Shown here in pieces: positions 49,207 to 58,370 of a DNA stretch of 64,000 bases. The DNA is taken from the NCBI GenBank assembly GCA_017557635.1, contig JAFYYH010000021.1, positions 46,363-110,362 of the forward strand, read 5' to 3'. The stretch's first letter is position 1. Every line of letters starts with the position of its first letter. The stretch comes from Bacteroidaceae bacterium (GTDB lineage: Bacteria > Bacteroidota > Bacteroidia > Bacteroidales > Bacteroidaceae). The notes below the pieces were generated by a model. The model worked only from the letters and a program-made list of their open reading frames with translations, did no database searches and was not told the DNA's origin. The position numbers were made by a program, and so were the translations under genes.

Positions 49207-49208
49207 TT

Positions 49209-50330
49209 ATGAAGATAGTCATTCTGGGAACCGCCTGGCCCTATCGCGGAGGAATAGCCGATTTCAACAACCGGCTGGCGCAGGAATTCATAAAGGAGGG
49301 TAATGAGGTCAAGATATTCACCTTCACCCTCCAGTATCCGTCATTCCTGTTTCCCGGCAAGACCCAGTACTCGCCTGACCCACAGCCCCAAGGCCTGGAC
49401 ATTGTAAGGAGTCTGAACTCAGTCAATCCCTTCAACTGGATCAAGGTGGGCCGTCAGATCAGACGTGAAAAACCGGATCTGCTGATTGTACCTTTCTGGA
49501 TGCCGTTCATGGGACCCTCAACCGGTTTCGTATCACGCATGGCCCGTAAGTGCGGCGCCCGCAGAGTTGCCATACTTCATAACCTCATACCCCACGAGCA
49601 CAAACCCGGTGACAAGATCCTGTCACGCTATTTCATCAAATCCGTTGACAGCTTTGTGGCACTGTCCGAATCAGTAAGGGACGATATCAGTCTGTTTGAT
49701 ACCAAAAAGCCCCGTACATTCAGCCCACACCCGCTCTATGACCACTTTGGTGAACTTGCCACAAGAGAGGAGTCTCTTAAGCATCTGGGACTTGATCCCG
49801 CTTACCACTACATACTCTTCTTTGGACTGATACGTGACTACAAAGGCCTGGACCTGCTGCTCAGGGCATATGCCGACAGCCGCCTGCGTGAACTCAACGT
49901 ACGTCTGCTGGTGGCAGGTGAGTTCTACGGCAGTTCCGACAAATACTTTGAACTTGAGAAAGAACTGGGACTTGAGGGACTCATCATCTGGAAGAACGAG
50001 TTTGTTCCCAGTGAAGAGGTCCGATACTGTTTTGGTGCGGCCGATATCATTGCACAGCCCTACAAGACCGCCACTCAGAGTGGCGTATCACAGATAGCCT
50101 ATCACTTTTGCAAGCCCATGCTGGTAACCAACGTAGGCGGACTGGCCGAGATCGTTCCCGACGGAAAAGCCGGTTACGTTGTAGAGCCCGAGCCCACCCG
50201 AATTGCCGATGGATTGGTGGATTTCTTTGCAAATGAGCGACAGGAGCAGTTCGCCAAGGGTATCCTTGACGAGAAGAACAAATACTCCTGGAGTAAGATG
50301 ACTCAGGCTATTCTTCAGTGTAAAATCTGA
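49209..50330 (+). CDS. GT4-family glycosyltransferase
   Basis: 373 residues, GT-B fold. N-terminal GTAWPYRGGIADFNNRLA is the acceptor-side glycine loop. The C-terminal half has ILFFGLIRDYKGLDLLLRAY, ADIIAQPYKTATQSGVSQIAY and PMLVTNVGGLAEIV, the nucleotide-sugar-binding EX7E-like region. It is cytoplasmic, probably membrane associated, and likely works with the upstream YfhO protein. Its 3' end overlaps the convergent M64 gene by 23 bp. Confidence 0.9.
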   Translation: MKIVILGTAWPYRGGIADFNNRLAQEFIKEGNEVKIFTFTLQYPSFLFPGKTQYSPDPQPQGLDIVRSLNSVNPFNWIKVGRQIRREKPDLLIVPFWMPFMGPSTGFVSRMARKCGARRVAILHNLIPHEHKPGDKILSRYFIKSVDSFVALSESVRDDISLFDTKKPRTFSPHPLYDHFGELATREESLKHLGLDPAYHYILFFGLIRDYKGLDLLLRAYADSRLRELNVRLLVAGEFYGSSDKYFELEKELGLEGLIIWKNEFVPSEEVRYCFGAADIIAQPYKTATQSGVSQIAYHFCKPMLVTNVGGLAEIVPDGKAGYVVEPEPTRIADGLVDFFANERQEQFAKGILDEKNKYSWSKMTQAILQCKI

Positions 50331-51525
50331 TGATTCGCTCAAGCGAGCGCTGACAGACAGGGCAGAATTCCGGGTATTTGTTTGTCTTCATACGGCAGTC
50401 AAACGAGCCGCGCCATACACCTTTTGACATATACCCTCCTCCTTCATACAGATCTGCCTTTTCAGGCATCATATCCTTCCATTTGCTGTCAAAGTCAACC
50501 TTTGTAGTAATGTTGGGCTCCCAGGGCTCAGTTTCGGAATTATAGTACTGCTCGTACTGGTCATCGTAGAAATACTCATCGGCCAAGCCGCCGAAACTGT
50601 GTCCGAACTCGTGTACCACAACGGGAGCGAATTGCGCGTGATGGGCGGTGGTAAGGGTGTATGAATTGAATATTCCGCCTCCTCCATAGACATCGGTATT
50701 GGCCAGTATGATGATATGCTCATAAGGAATACCAGCCAGTTTATCATGCAGTTGCCTTAACCTCAGGGTGGTCAGATATCGGTCCGAATAGAATGTGCTG
50801 AAAGATGAATTCAAGGCCGTTTCAGTCCAAAGGCCCTCCTTAGGAACACTTACCTCTCCGTCCCTGGATTCAAGTTCCACTGCAAGGATATTGAAACGGT
50901 CCTGAAGGGTCTTGAACGGTTCATGTGAGAACAGACTGTTCACTGCAATGCCTGCATCCTTGTAGAAAAGATCCATTTGATGGGCGGTATAGCCCTCCGG
51001 AACAATCACTACATCAATGCATTTCTCAGGACTGCCACCCTGATGAAGATATTTCCATTTTGCAGGGTTCTGACCTATCTTGCGGATAAGGATATCCTCC
51101 GGGTCAACGGTGTGACGCAGGGAGGCTACCACCTTGTTGTAATTGTCTGTAAGCTTAACCTCGACCACTGCTTTTGCGGATGGCATGGGCAGCAGGTAGA
51201 CGTTCTCAAAACTGCGGTCCACCTGGGTTGCCTCCTCGGTGTTCTGCCACTCCTGGAACAGGGTGCTGAAGGAGTTGCGGAACAGGGTGTCACCCGTGGC
51301 GGCATCGGTCATGGTTATCTGACCGTTTCCTTCCAGATATAAGTCTTTGAGATTGACACGGCGTCCGTACCAACCGTCTATCACATTCAGGTCATCAAGA
51401 TAGATGTGTGACTCCTTGCTGTTGCCGGAGAATGTATAATTGACCCTGAGGGTCTGATCCTGGGCATGAACAGCGGCTGCCAGCAACAGCAGCGCTATAC
51501 TATTCTTCAGTCGAAACCAGTTCAT
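50308..51525 (-). CDS. Secreted M64-family (IgA peptidase-type) metallopeptidase
   Basis: 405 residues from the ATG at 51525, which gives a clean signal peptide (LLLLAAAVHAQ); the frame continues 12 codons upstream. The N-terminal M64 beta domain is followed by the catalytic zinc site VVHEFGHSFGGLADEYFY (His, Glu, His and the Asp of the motif), and CPVCQRSLERI near the end. M64 enzymes cleave IgA in Clostridium; in gut Bacteroidetes the target is not known. Its start overlaps the rnr 3' end by 26 bp and its 3' end the convergent GT4 gene. Confidence 0.87.
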   Translation of the reverse strand: MNWFRLKNSIALLLLAAAVHAQDQTLRVNYTFSGNSKESHIYLDDLNVIDGWYGRRVNLKDLYLEGNGQITMTDAATGDTLFRNSFSTLFQEWQNTEEATQVDRSFENVYLLPMPSAKAVVEVKLTDNYNKVVASLRHTVDPEDILIRKIGQNPAKWKYLHQGGSPEKCIDVVIVPEGYTAHQMDLFYKDAGIAVNSLFSHEPFKTLQDRFNILAVELESRDGEVSVPKEGLWTETALNSSFSTFYSDRYLTTLRLRQLHDKLAGIPYEHIIILANTDVYGGGGIFNSYTLTTAHHAQFAPVVVHEFGHSFGGLADEYFYDDQYEQYYNSETEPWEPNITTKVDFDSKWKDMMPEKADLYEGGGYMSKGVWRGSFDCRMKTNKYPEFCPVCQRSLERIIRFYTEE

Positions 51526-53668
51526 AATCCATCTGTTTCTTTTCAAGGTTGCAGCGTACAACTTTTACCTTTACATGGTCACCCAGGCGGTAACGCTTGC
51601 GGGTGCGCTGGCCTATGATGCAGTAGTTCTTCTCATCGAACTCAAAGTAATCACCGCCCAGTGAGCGGATGCCTATCATGCCCTCGCACTTGTTTTCTAT
51701 GATTTCAGCGTAGATTCCCCACTCTGTCACACCGCTTATGACGGCATCGAATACCTGTCCCATACGGTCTGACATGTACTCTACCTGCTTGTACTTGATG
51801 CTGGCGCGCTCTGCCTGCTCAGCCAGCTGCTCCTGTGCCGAACAATGCTCGCAGTACTCCTCATACTTGCCCTGGTTCACACTGCGGCCGCCTCCGATAT
51901 AACGGGTAAGCAGGCGGTGTACCATAAGGTCGGGGTAACGGCGTATGGGTGATGTAAAGTGGGTGTAGAACTTGAATGCCAGACCATAGTGGCCGATGTT
52001 ATCGGTGGTGTAGCAGGCTTTCTGCATGGAGCGGATTGAGATGGTCTCAATGAGCTCCTGCTCCTTCTTGCCCTTGACCTCTGAGAGCATCTTGTTCATG
52101 GACTTGGCCATCTCGGCGGGATCACCGTTGGTCTTGAGCTTGTAACCGAACTTGGCAACAAAGTTCTGCAGATTCTCCATGCGCTCGGGATCCGGCTCAT
52201 CATGAACACGATAGACAAATGTCTTAGGATTGCCGCCCTTGACTTTGCCGATGAATTCGGCAACGGTGCGGTTAGCCAGCAGCATGAACTCCTCGACCAG
52301 CTGGTTGGCATCCTTGGACTCCTTGAAGAAGACGCTTACGGGATGTCCGGTCTCGTCTATATCAAAACGAACCTCGACACGGTCAAAACTGAGTGCTCCG
52401 TCAGCAAAACGCTTGGCACGCAGTATCTTGGCCAGACTGTCCAGGGTCATTATCTCTGTCTTGAACTCATCGCCCGGCAGAGGCTCCTTTCCGCCCTGCT
52501 GCTCACGCTCAATGATTGCCTGAACCTCCTCATAGGCAAAACGGCGGTTGCTGCGGATAACGGTACGTGCTATGCGGGAGCGTTTGACAACGCCGGCATC
52601 GGTCATCTCAAGGATTACCGAGTATGTGAGTTTATCCTCATCCTGACGCAGTGAGCACAGGTTGTTACAGAGTTTCTCAGGCAGCATGGGTATGGTGCGG
52701 TCCACCAGATAGACTGATGTGGCGCGCTTGAATGCCTCCTTATCTATTATACTGCCCTCCTGTACGTAGTAACTTACATCGGCAATATGTACGCCTACCT
52801 CCCAGAGTCCCTTCTTGATGGGACGGATGGAGAGCGCATCGTCAAAGTCCTTGGCATCGTGCGGGTCAATGGTGAATGTTACCACGTCACGGAAATCCTC
52901 ACGTCCGGCCAGAGCGGCATCGGTGATATCGGCCGATATGTCATCGGCGGCACGCTCAACATTCTCGGGATAGGTGTAGGGCAGTCCGTATTCGGCCAGG
53001 ATGGCATGCATCTCGGTGTTGTTCTCACCGGCGGCACCCAGTATGTCTATGACCTTTCCAACTGGGTTGCGGTCAGGGGTATCGGGCCATTCAACGACCT
53101 TGACAACTGCCTTCTCACCGTCACGGCCCTTCTTGAGGTTGGATATGGGTATGAATATGTCACGGTCCGATTTGTCCGGGGTAACCAGGTAGGCGAACTT
53201 GCCCTTGACCTGAAGCGTACCTACAAAGGTATCCTTGGCGCGCTTGAGTATCTCGGTCACCTCACCCTCGGGACCAGAATGGGGACGGCGTGCAAAGAGC
53301 ACAATCTTGACGCGGTCACCGTTAACGGCACCGGCCGAGTTACGCTCTGCAACGAATATGGGATCACCTCCGTCATCGGGCACAAGGAAGTTCTTGCCGC
53401 CTACACGGCGCTGCAGCACGCCCTCCACGAACTTGCTCTTCTGCATGAGTTGGAACTGACCGTCCTTCTCCTTGAGGAAACCGTCCTCAACAAGATCCAG
53501 TACTATGTCCAGGCACATGCTGCGCATGGGATGAGTCTTGAGTTTAAGCTCATCATACAGACGCTTTACACTGATGGAATGATCCTGATTGTCACGGAAC
53601 CAGTCAGTAATAAGGTCCGTCATGGTTCTGCGGTTGAGACGGACTCCTCCTTTGAAAGATCTACCCAT
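51500..53668 (-). CDS. rnr: Ribonuclease R
   Basis: 722 residues. Winged-helix N-terminus (about 15-75), two cold-shock domains (about 80-230), the RNB nuclease domain with DPHDAKDFDDALS (acidic metal site) and HFTSPIRRYPDLMVHRLL, then a C-terminal S1 domain (ISGVTEWGIYAEI). It is a 3'-5' exoribonuclease able to degrade structured RNA. It lacks the long Lys-rich tail of the E. coli protein. Confidence 0.95.
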   Translation of the reverse strand: MGRSFKGGVRLNRRTMTDLITDWFRDNQDHSISVKRLYDELKLKTHPMRSMCLDIVLDLVEDGFLKEKDGQFQLMQKSKFVEGVLQRRVGGKNFLVPDDGGDPIFVAERNSAGAVNGDRVKIVLFARRPHSGPEGEVTEILKRAKDTFVGTLQVKGKFAYLVTPDKSDRDIFIPISNLKKGRDGEKAVVKVVEWPDTPDRNPVGKVIDILGAAGENNTEMHAILAEYGLPYTYPENVERAADDISADITDAALAGREDFRDVVTFTIDPHDAKDFDDALSIRPIKKGLWEVGVHIADVSYYVQEGSIIDKEAFKRATSVYLVDRTIPMLPEKLCNNLCSLRQDEDKLTYSVILEMTDAGVVKRSRIARTVIRSNRRFAYEEVQAIIEREQQGGKEPLPGDEFKTEIMTLDSLAKILRAKRFADGALSFDRVEVRFDIDETGHPVSVFFKESKDANQLVEEFMLLANRTVAEFIGKVKGGNPKTFVYRVHDEPDPERMENLQNFVAKFGYKLKTNGDPAEMAKSMNKMLSEVKGKKEQELIETISIRSMQKACYTTDNIGHYGLAFKFYTHFTSPIRRYPDLMVHRLLTRYIGGGRSVNQGKYEEYCEHCSAQEQLAEQAERASIKYKQVEYMSDRMGQVFDAVISGVTEWGIYAEIIENKCEGMIGIRSLGGDYFEFDEKNYCIIGQRTRKRYRLGDHVKVKVVRCNLEKKQMDYELVSTEE

Positions 53669-53703
53669 ATTGAGAATGTTTTGTTCTGTTTACGAAGATA
53701 CAA

Positions 53704-53742
53704 ATTAAAAATCGGAAGCAGTGCTCTGCCTCCGATTTTAAT
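53704..53742. terminator. Terminator between gntR and rnr
   Basis: AAAATCGGA.GCAG pairs with CTGC.TCCGATTTT around a TGCT loop, with A/T runs on both sides. It ends the minus-strand ABC/GntR unit; because rnr is also on the minus strand, rnr needs its own promoter. Confidence 0.75.
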
Positions 53743-53743
53743 T

Positions 53744-54082
53744 TTAAAGACCCAAGTCTGATGCCTTGAGTTGAAGTAGCTCCATCTTCCGTTTTATTAT
53801 GGGCACTTCATTTTCGATGAAATCAACCCTCATTTTTTCCAATGCGATGGCTTTTGCGCCTTCGGCCACAAAGTATCCTATGCCTCGCTGGTTGAAGATG
53901 ATGCCATCCATCGTAAGTTTCTCATAACTGCGCATGGCTGTATTGGGATTCACTCCAAGCTCTCCGCCCAGTTCACGTACTGACAGTATCCTGTCACCCT
54001 CCTTCAGTTCTCCGCTCAGAATCTTTTCATTGATTCCATCGGCTATCTGAAGGTATATCGGTTTGTTCTGATTGAATTCCAT
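53744..54082 (-). CDS. GntR-family regulator of the ABC operon
   Basis: 112 residues, the short YtrA-like form: a winged-helix GntR domain (IYLQIADGINEKILSG, RILSVRELGGELGVNPNTAMRSYEKL, GIGYFVAEGA) followed by only a short helical tail (about 75-112) and no large effector domain. It is third in the operon, 12 bp after the permease gene. YtrA-type regulators usually repress the ABC transporter beside them. Confidence 0.9.
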   Translation of the reverse strand: MEFNQNKPIYLQIADGINEKILSGELKEGDRILSVRELGGELGVNPNTAMRSYEKLTMDGIIFNQRGIGYFVAEGAKAIALEKMRVDFIENEVPIIKRKMELLQLKASDLGL

Positions 54083-54094
54083 AAGACAGTCCTA

Positions 54095-54964
54095 TTAATG
54101 TTTGATCTTTCTTACTCTGAAATAAATGGCGATTGCAAGTCCCAGGTTGACAACCGTATCAGTAATGCAATCCATCAGTACTGCATGCTTCATGCTCCAT
54201 GATATGAACGGGAAAGACTCGAAGATCTCCTCGGGGGACATATTGCTGGCAGCAGCCTCCTTGAATCTCTCAACAGCTCCGTGCATTATTATAGGAGTGG
54301 TAATCATGCTTAATGCAATGCTTATAAGGATCAGGCAACCTATGGTCTTGGCCGGTTTTGATGACTTGAACAACAGGGCGCCAAGAAGGAAGATAAGGAA
54401 TCCTTCGGCCAGATCATCGGCATACATCCAGGGAGAAGTCATTATTGAGTAGTCAGGAATAATATTCTGTGTCTCCAGACTGGCTTTCTTGAATATGTCG
54501 CTCAGGACGGTCTGACCATTGTTGATTGCAATTATCAAAGAGTCGCCGCAACGGCTGTCAATCAGGCAGAGAATCTGATCCAATGACAGGTAAATTGCAA
54601 AGAATGCAAACGGAACTATCACACAGCAGACAATTATCATTGAAAGAACCTTCTCCAGTGAAGAGGCCGGTACCATGAGGAATGAAGATCCCTCTTTCTT
54701 ATCGGTGATGAAACCGTATATCTTGGCAGGGGCCGTAATAGTCAGAACAATCAGTGTTATACCAAGTATAGTTGATCTGGGTGCTACTTCCAGACTATAC
54801 CAGCCTGCACCTACTATCATTGTAAAGAATCCTACCAACAGGTAACCGGTAATGCAGATTGTTGCCATTATGAGAAATGAAATACCGTATCTTGCAATAG
54901 CATTCTTGATATCGGTCATAAGATAACGACCGAATCGGTTCATATTCAAAACATCATTATTCAT
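54095..54964 (-). CDS. ABC transporter permease-type membrane protein
   Basis: 289 residues from the ATG at 54964 (MNNDVLNMNRFGRYL); an ATG at 54976 is possible. About six transmembrane helices. The N-terminal amphipathic MNRFGRYLMTDIKNAI segment and a conserved KEGSSFLMVPAS loop between helices are seen in Bacteroidales permeases next to YtrA-like regulators. Partner of the ATP-binding protein 14 bp upstream. The substrate is not evident. Confidence 0.75.
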   Translation of the reverse strand: MNNDVLNMNRFGRYLMTDIKNAIARYGISFLIMATICITGYLLVGFFTMIVGAGWYSLEVAPRSTILGITLIVLTITAPAKIYGFITDKKEGSSFLMVPASSLEKVLSMIIVCCVIVPFAFFAIYLSLDQILCLIDSRCGDSLIIAINNGQTVLSDIFKKASLETQNIIPDYSIMTSPWMYADDLAEGFLIFLLGALLFKSSKPAKTIGCLILISIALSMITTPIIMHGAVERFKEAAASNMSPEEIFESFPFISWSMKHAVLMDCITDTVVNLGLAIAIYFRVRKIKH

Positions 54965-54977
54965 AGCCGTAATCATT

Positions 54978-55805
54978 TTACTTGTTGAACATTTCCTTAA
55001 TCTCATTCTTGTGCAGCAGAACTGCATTGAACAGAGCCTCGATGTTGACCTTGCTCTCAGCACCTGTGGTGTTGCGTACTACCTGTATGTTGCCGCCCGG
55101 TACCATCTCCTGATAGAGTGCGTTGGGATCAACATCCGTTGAGTAGTCGAAATAGAGTTTTTCAGCGATTTCATCGAGTGATGCATTCAGCAATACATCC
55201 CTGCGGTCCAGAATAATGATGGGATCGATGATAGCCTCCAGGTCACGTGCCTGGTGCGTTGAGATAAGCAGTGTCGAATCATCGGACGTGTACTTTGAAA
55301 CAGCCTTGCGGAACTGAGCCTTTGAAGGGATGTCAAGTCCGTTTGTCGGCTCGTCCATGAAAAGGTATTTGGTATTGCAAGCAAGGGCGAAGCTGATGAA
55401 TGTCTTCTTGAGCTGACCGTATGACATCTGATCCATACGCTGATTCTGGTCAGTATCAAACACAGTCATAATCTCAGAGAACTTCTGGGCGTTGAAGTTG
55501 GTCCAGTACTGTCCGTGATCAATTGCAAAATCTATTGCCTTACGACGCGGTGCAGGAACCTCATCGGGCAGATAATAGATATTGGAGAGAAAAGAAGGTT
55601 CACGGTTATATGGTTTCTGACCGTCAATCTCCAATGTTCCGTCTTCGACCTTCTTAAGGCCGGCAAGCAAGGTAAGCAGAGTAGTCTTACCCACTCCGTT
55701 CTCTCCCAGAAGACCGTATATGCGTCCCTCCTGGAGATCCATCGAAATGTCCTTCAGTACGACGTGCTCGTCATAACTGAATCCTAATTTCTTGATTGTA
55801 ATCAT
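54978..55805 (-). CDS. ABC transporter ATP-binding protein
   Basis: 275 residues. Walker A GLLGENGVGKTTLL, the signature MSYGQLKKTF in place of the classical LSGGQ, Walker B YLFMDEPTNGLD, and the H-loop STHQARDLEA. First gene of the ABC-permease-GntR operon. The MSYGQ signature is common in YtrB/EcsA-like exporters. It probably serves export or a stress response to envelope-active compounds. Confidence 0.93.
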   Translation of the reverse strand: MITIKKLGFSYDEHVVLKDISMDLQEGRIYGLLGENGVGKTTLLTLLAGLKKVEDGTLEIDGQKPYNREPSFLSNIYYLPDEVPAPRRKAIDFAIDHGQYWTNFNAQKFSEIMTVFDTDQNQRMDQMSYGQLKKTFISFALACNTKYLFMDEPTNGLDIPSKAQFRKAVSKYTSDDSTLLISTHQARDLEAIIDPIIILDRRDVLLNASLDEIAEKLYFDYSTDVDPNALYQEMVPGGNIQVVRNTTGAESKVNIEALFNAVLLHKNEIKEMFNK

Positions 55806-55850
55806 AGTCGTATCGTTTGTTTATCGGTGTATTACTTCACTAAGACACTG

Positions 55851-55880
55851 CAAATATAAGGCGTATTTCTTTACATGCAA
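55851..55880 (-). promoter_or_regulatory. Promoter of the ABC/GntR operon
   Basis: Minus strand TTG (55878-55880), 19 nt, TATATTTG (55851-55858). Operator half-sites for GntR could overlap but I see no clear palindrome. Confidence 0.65.
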
Positions 55881-55942
55881 CAAGATTAACGTATTTTAAC
55901 TATACACTACGTGCGTGCTGCGTGTGTGCGTACCTTTTTTGA

Positions 55943-56105
55943 GCCATACCTGTCACCACAAGCGTTGTAACCCCGATTCCCTGCAAGTATGGCTCCAAAA
56001 ATGGCCAAAACCCGGGTTTTCGCTGCCATACTTGCAGAAAACCGCCCTTAAAAGACCTTTTTACGCAGGTATGGCCATTTTAAAGAATACGCGGCACCTG
56101 CGTAA
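55943..56105. repeat. Inverted repeat, left copy (nested palindromes)
   Basis: 163 bp that reappear in reverse at 59232-59394 with 9 mismatches by eye (about 94 percent). The internal structure is symmetrical: GCCATACCTG (55943-55952) pairs with CAGGTATGGC (56066-56075), CTGCAAGTATGGC (55981-55993) pairs perfectly with GCCATACTTGCAG (56025-56037), and AAAACCCGGGTTTT sits in the inner loop. It ends with GAATACGC.GCACCTGCG, the core shared with the repeats of RAYT-1. No gene lies between 55806 and 56162; bases 55905-55940 are an alternating CG-rich tract. Confidence 0.9.
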
Positions 56106-56135
56106 TTGGTTTGTCAGCAATTATCCATATATTTG
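56106..56135 (+). promoter_or_regulatory. Promoter of the helicase gene
   Basis: TTG (56106-56108), 19 nt, TATATTTG (56128-56135). The -33 box begins at the first base after the inverted repeat. An alternative TTTG at 56110 gives a 14-nt spacer. Confidence 0.55.
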
Positions 56136-56162
56136 CCACACAAGAAACCTGATTGCTATACT

Positions 56163-58316
56163 ATGAAAAAAGATCATCTCTTTGAACTGGCCGAGAATTA
56201 CATTTCCCAGACGGGAATCTCGGTGTTTTTGACCGGCCGCGCCGGAACCGGAAAAACCACATTCCTAAAGTACATTGTTGAGAATACGCCCAAGCGCTGC
56301 GTAGTGCTTGCGCCAACTGGTGTTGCCGCAATCAATGCGGGCGGCGTAACAATCCATTCATTTTTCCAGCTGCCTCTGTGCCCCTATCTGCCCGACGTTG
56401 AGGAGCTGGTAACGGAGTATCAGCTGCCCGAGGCCAGGCGCCAACTGCGTAAGGAAAAAGTCAAAATCATCAAAACGCTGGACCTGCTCATCATCGATGA
56501 GATTTCAATGGTCCGTGCAGACCTCCTGGATGCTGTAGATGCTGTGATGCGCCGATACCGCCACAACAACAAACCGTTCGGCGGAGTCCAGTTGCTCATG
56601 ATAGGTGATGCACACCAGCTCCCGCCGGTAGTGACCGAGCAGGATGAGCCCTGGCTCAAGAAGGTCTACCAGTCACCGTTCTTCTTCCACTCCAAGGTGA
56701 TGCGGCAGCTCAAATATGTGACCATCGAACTGCAAACAGTTTACCGTCAGTCAGATACATCTTTCCTGGATATACTCAACAGCATTCGGGACGGAGTGAT
56801 GGACAACGCCACTTACCGTATGCTGAACAGTCGCCTTGACCCGCGATTCAATCCCGATGACAGCGTAGCCGTATCGGGCAGCCGATGGATCCGCCTGACC
56901 ACTCACAACCGTCAGGCCGACAGCATCAACCAGGAGAAGATGGAGGCACTTAAGACCCGCCTCTACACATTCTATGCCGAGATCGAGGGCAATTTCCCTG
57001 AGAACACGCTCCCCGCTGAGAAGGTACTTCAACTCAAAGAGGGCGCACAGGTTATGTTCCTGCGAAACGACTCCCGCGAGGGCCGATATTATAACGGAAA
57101 AATTGCCACCGTAACCTCCATAGACTATGATGACGGCATCACAGTGACCGATGAAAACGGCGATGAAATCAAGGTTCCCATCGAGAAATGGGAGAACATC
57201 CAATACGAGATAGACAAGGAAACAAAGGAGATTGTACCAAAGGTTGAAGGCACATTCTCGCAGTATCCACTACGTGCCGCGTGGGCAGTCACAATCCACA
57301 AGAGCCAGGGTTTGACATTTGACAATGTTATCATTGATGCGGTATCGGCCTTTAGTTTCGGACAGGTTTATGTGGCTCTTTCACGCTGCCGAACACTTGA
57401 GGGTATCGTTCTGAGCAGTCCTATTTCACAATCCTGCCTCTTCAATAACAGCGATGTATCCGGATTCCATGAGCAGTTCCAGCCGGTATCTGAGATGGAG
57501 CGTCAGCTGGAGGCATCGCGGGCGGAATATTTCATGAACAATCTCAAGGAGTGCTTTACATTCAGCGAACTGGAAAGACTTACCGGTTGGGCAGGCGGAA
57601 TATTCAACAACCATCTAAAGAACACCTATCCGGAGCAGACATCAAGGATGGAGGAGAACCGTCGCAAGGTCAGGGATATCGAGAAAATCGCCGAGGCATT
57701 CCGACGTGAACTGGACCGAATAGGTCTTAATGACAAAGCCCACCTTGATGAGAGAGTCGGTAAAGCAGCCGGATATTTCCTGCCGATTTTGATTGAAGTG
57801 GCTTCGGATGTAACTCCCATTATGTCCGTTTCCATCGACAATAAGGATGTCAAAAAGACGCTTACGGAGGCATCGGGCGAACTCCTGCCGGAACTCTCCA
57901 TGCATCTTCAGAGCATGAAGGAGATACTTGAAAACGGTTTCAGCATAGAATCATACCTCAGAATCAGGAATGATGCGCTGCTGTCGCCCAAGCCCAAGAC
58001 GTCAATCAAGAAGGTCAAGGAGCCCAAACCTGTCAAGGAAAAGGAAATCAAAACCAAGCCCACCATCGAGGAAATCTACTCCGACAACCGCCACCCCGAA
58101 CTGATCCAACCCCTCATAGACTGGCGAACCGAGCAATACATATCCCAGAACATCCGCGCCTACTGGGTACTCACCCAACGCACCCTCCTGGAAATAGCCG
58201 ATACCTGCCCGTCGACCAAAGAGGAACTCCTGGCAGTAAACGGATTCGGCCCCGCAAAATGGAAGCAGTACGGTGAGGAAATCCTGGAACTGATAAAACT
58301 CCATCGTAAGGATTGA
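56163..58316 (+). CDS. PIF1-like DNA helicase with C-terminal HRDC-type domain
   Basis: 717 residues from the ATG at 56163; the open frame reaches 56106 but that extension would cover the promoter. SF1 helicase motifs: Walker A LTGRAGTGKTTFL (residues about 23-35), VLAPTGVAAINAGG (Ia), LLIIDEISMV (II), IGDAHQLPPV (III), VYRQSD (IV), VTIHKSQGLTFDNVI (V) and VYVALSRCRTLEGI (VI), close to PIF1/RecD2. The middle 200 residues are family specific, a Lys/Pro-rich linker runs near 610-645, and the last 70 residues resemble HRDC (NIRAYWVLTQRTLLEIAD, NGFGPAKWKQYGEE). It probably unwinds DNA 5' to 3' and may resolve secondary structures. It lies inside the inverted repeats, 54 bp before RAYT-2. Confidence 0.9.
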   Translation: MKKDHLFELAENYISQTGISVFLTGRAGTGKTTFLKYIVENTPKRCVVLAPTGVAAINAGGVTIHSFFQLPLCPYLPDVEELVTEYQLPEARRQLRKEKVKIIKTLDLLIIDEISMVRADLLDAVDAVMRRYRHNNKPFGGVQLLMIGDAHQLPPVVTEQDEPWLKKVYQSPFFFHSKVMRQLKYVTIELQTVYRQSDTSFLDILNSIRDGVMDNATYRMLNSRLDPRFNPDDSVAVSGSRWIRLTTHNRQADSINQEKMEALKTRLYTFYAEIEGNFPENTLPAEKVLQLKEGAQVMFLRNDSREGRYYNGKIATVTSIDYDDGITVTDENGDEIKVPIEKWENIQYEIDKETKEIVPKVEGTFSQYPLRAAWAVTIHKSQGLTFDNVIIDAVSAFSFGQVYVALSRCRTLEGIVLSSPISQSCLFNNSDVSGFHEQFQPVSEMERQLEASRAEYFMNNLKECFTFSELERLTGWAGGIFNNHLKNTYPEQTSRMEENRRKVRDIEKIAEAFRRELDRIGLNDKAHLDERVGKAAGYFLPILIEVASDVTPIMSVSIDNKDVKKTLTEASGELLPELSMHLQSMKEILENGFSIESYLRIRNDALLSPKPKTSIKKVKEPKPVKEKEIKTKPTIEEIYSDNRHPELIQPLIDWRTEQYISQNIRAYWVLTQRTLLEIADTCPSTKEELLAVNGFGPAKWKQYGEEILELIKLHRKD

Positions 58317-58370
58317 AAGCAGTTTTGCTAATTCCTTGTTTGTATTTAATTCTTAATACCTTTTCCTATC

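Noticed and set aside
52787-53761. 324-codon open frame on the plus strand across rnr
   Set aside because: Exact antisense of RNase R with no recognisable domains; caused by the codon bias of rnr.
56106-56162. Longer start of the helicase at the inner edge of the left repeat
   Set aside because: The extension would cover the promoter; the ATG at 56163 starts a typical helicase N-terminus.
55915-56166. 83-residue reading frame with a twin at 59285-59566 (minus)
   Set aside because: The two frames give nearly the same peptide only because they lie in the inverted repeats; no start context or homology suggests a protein.
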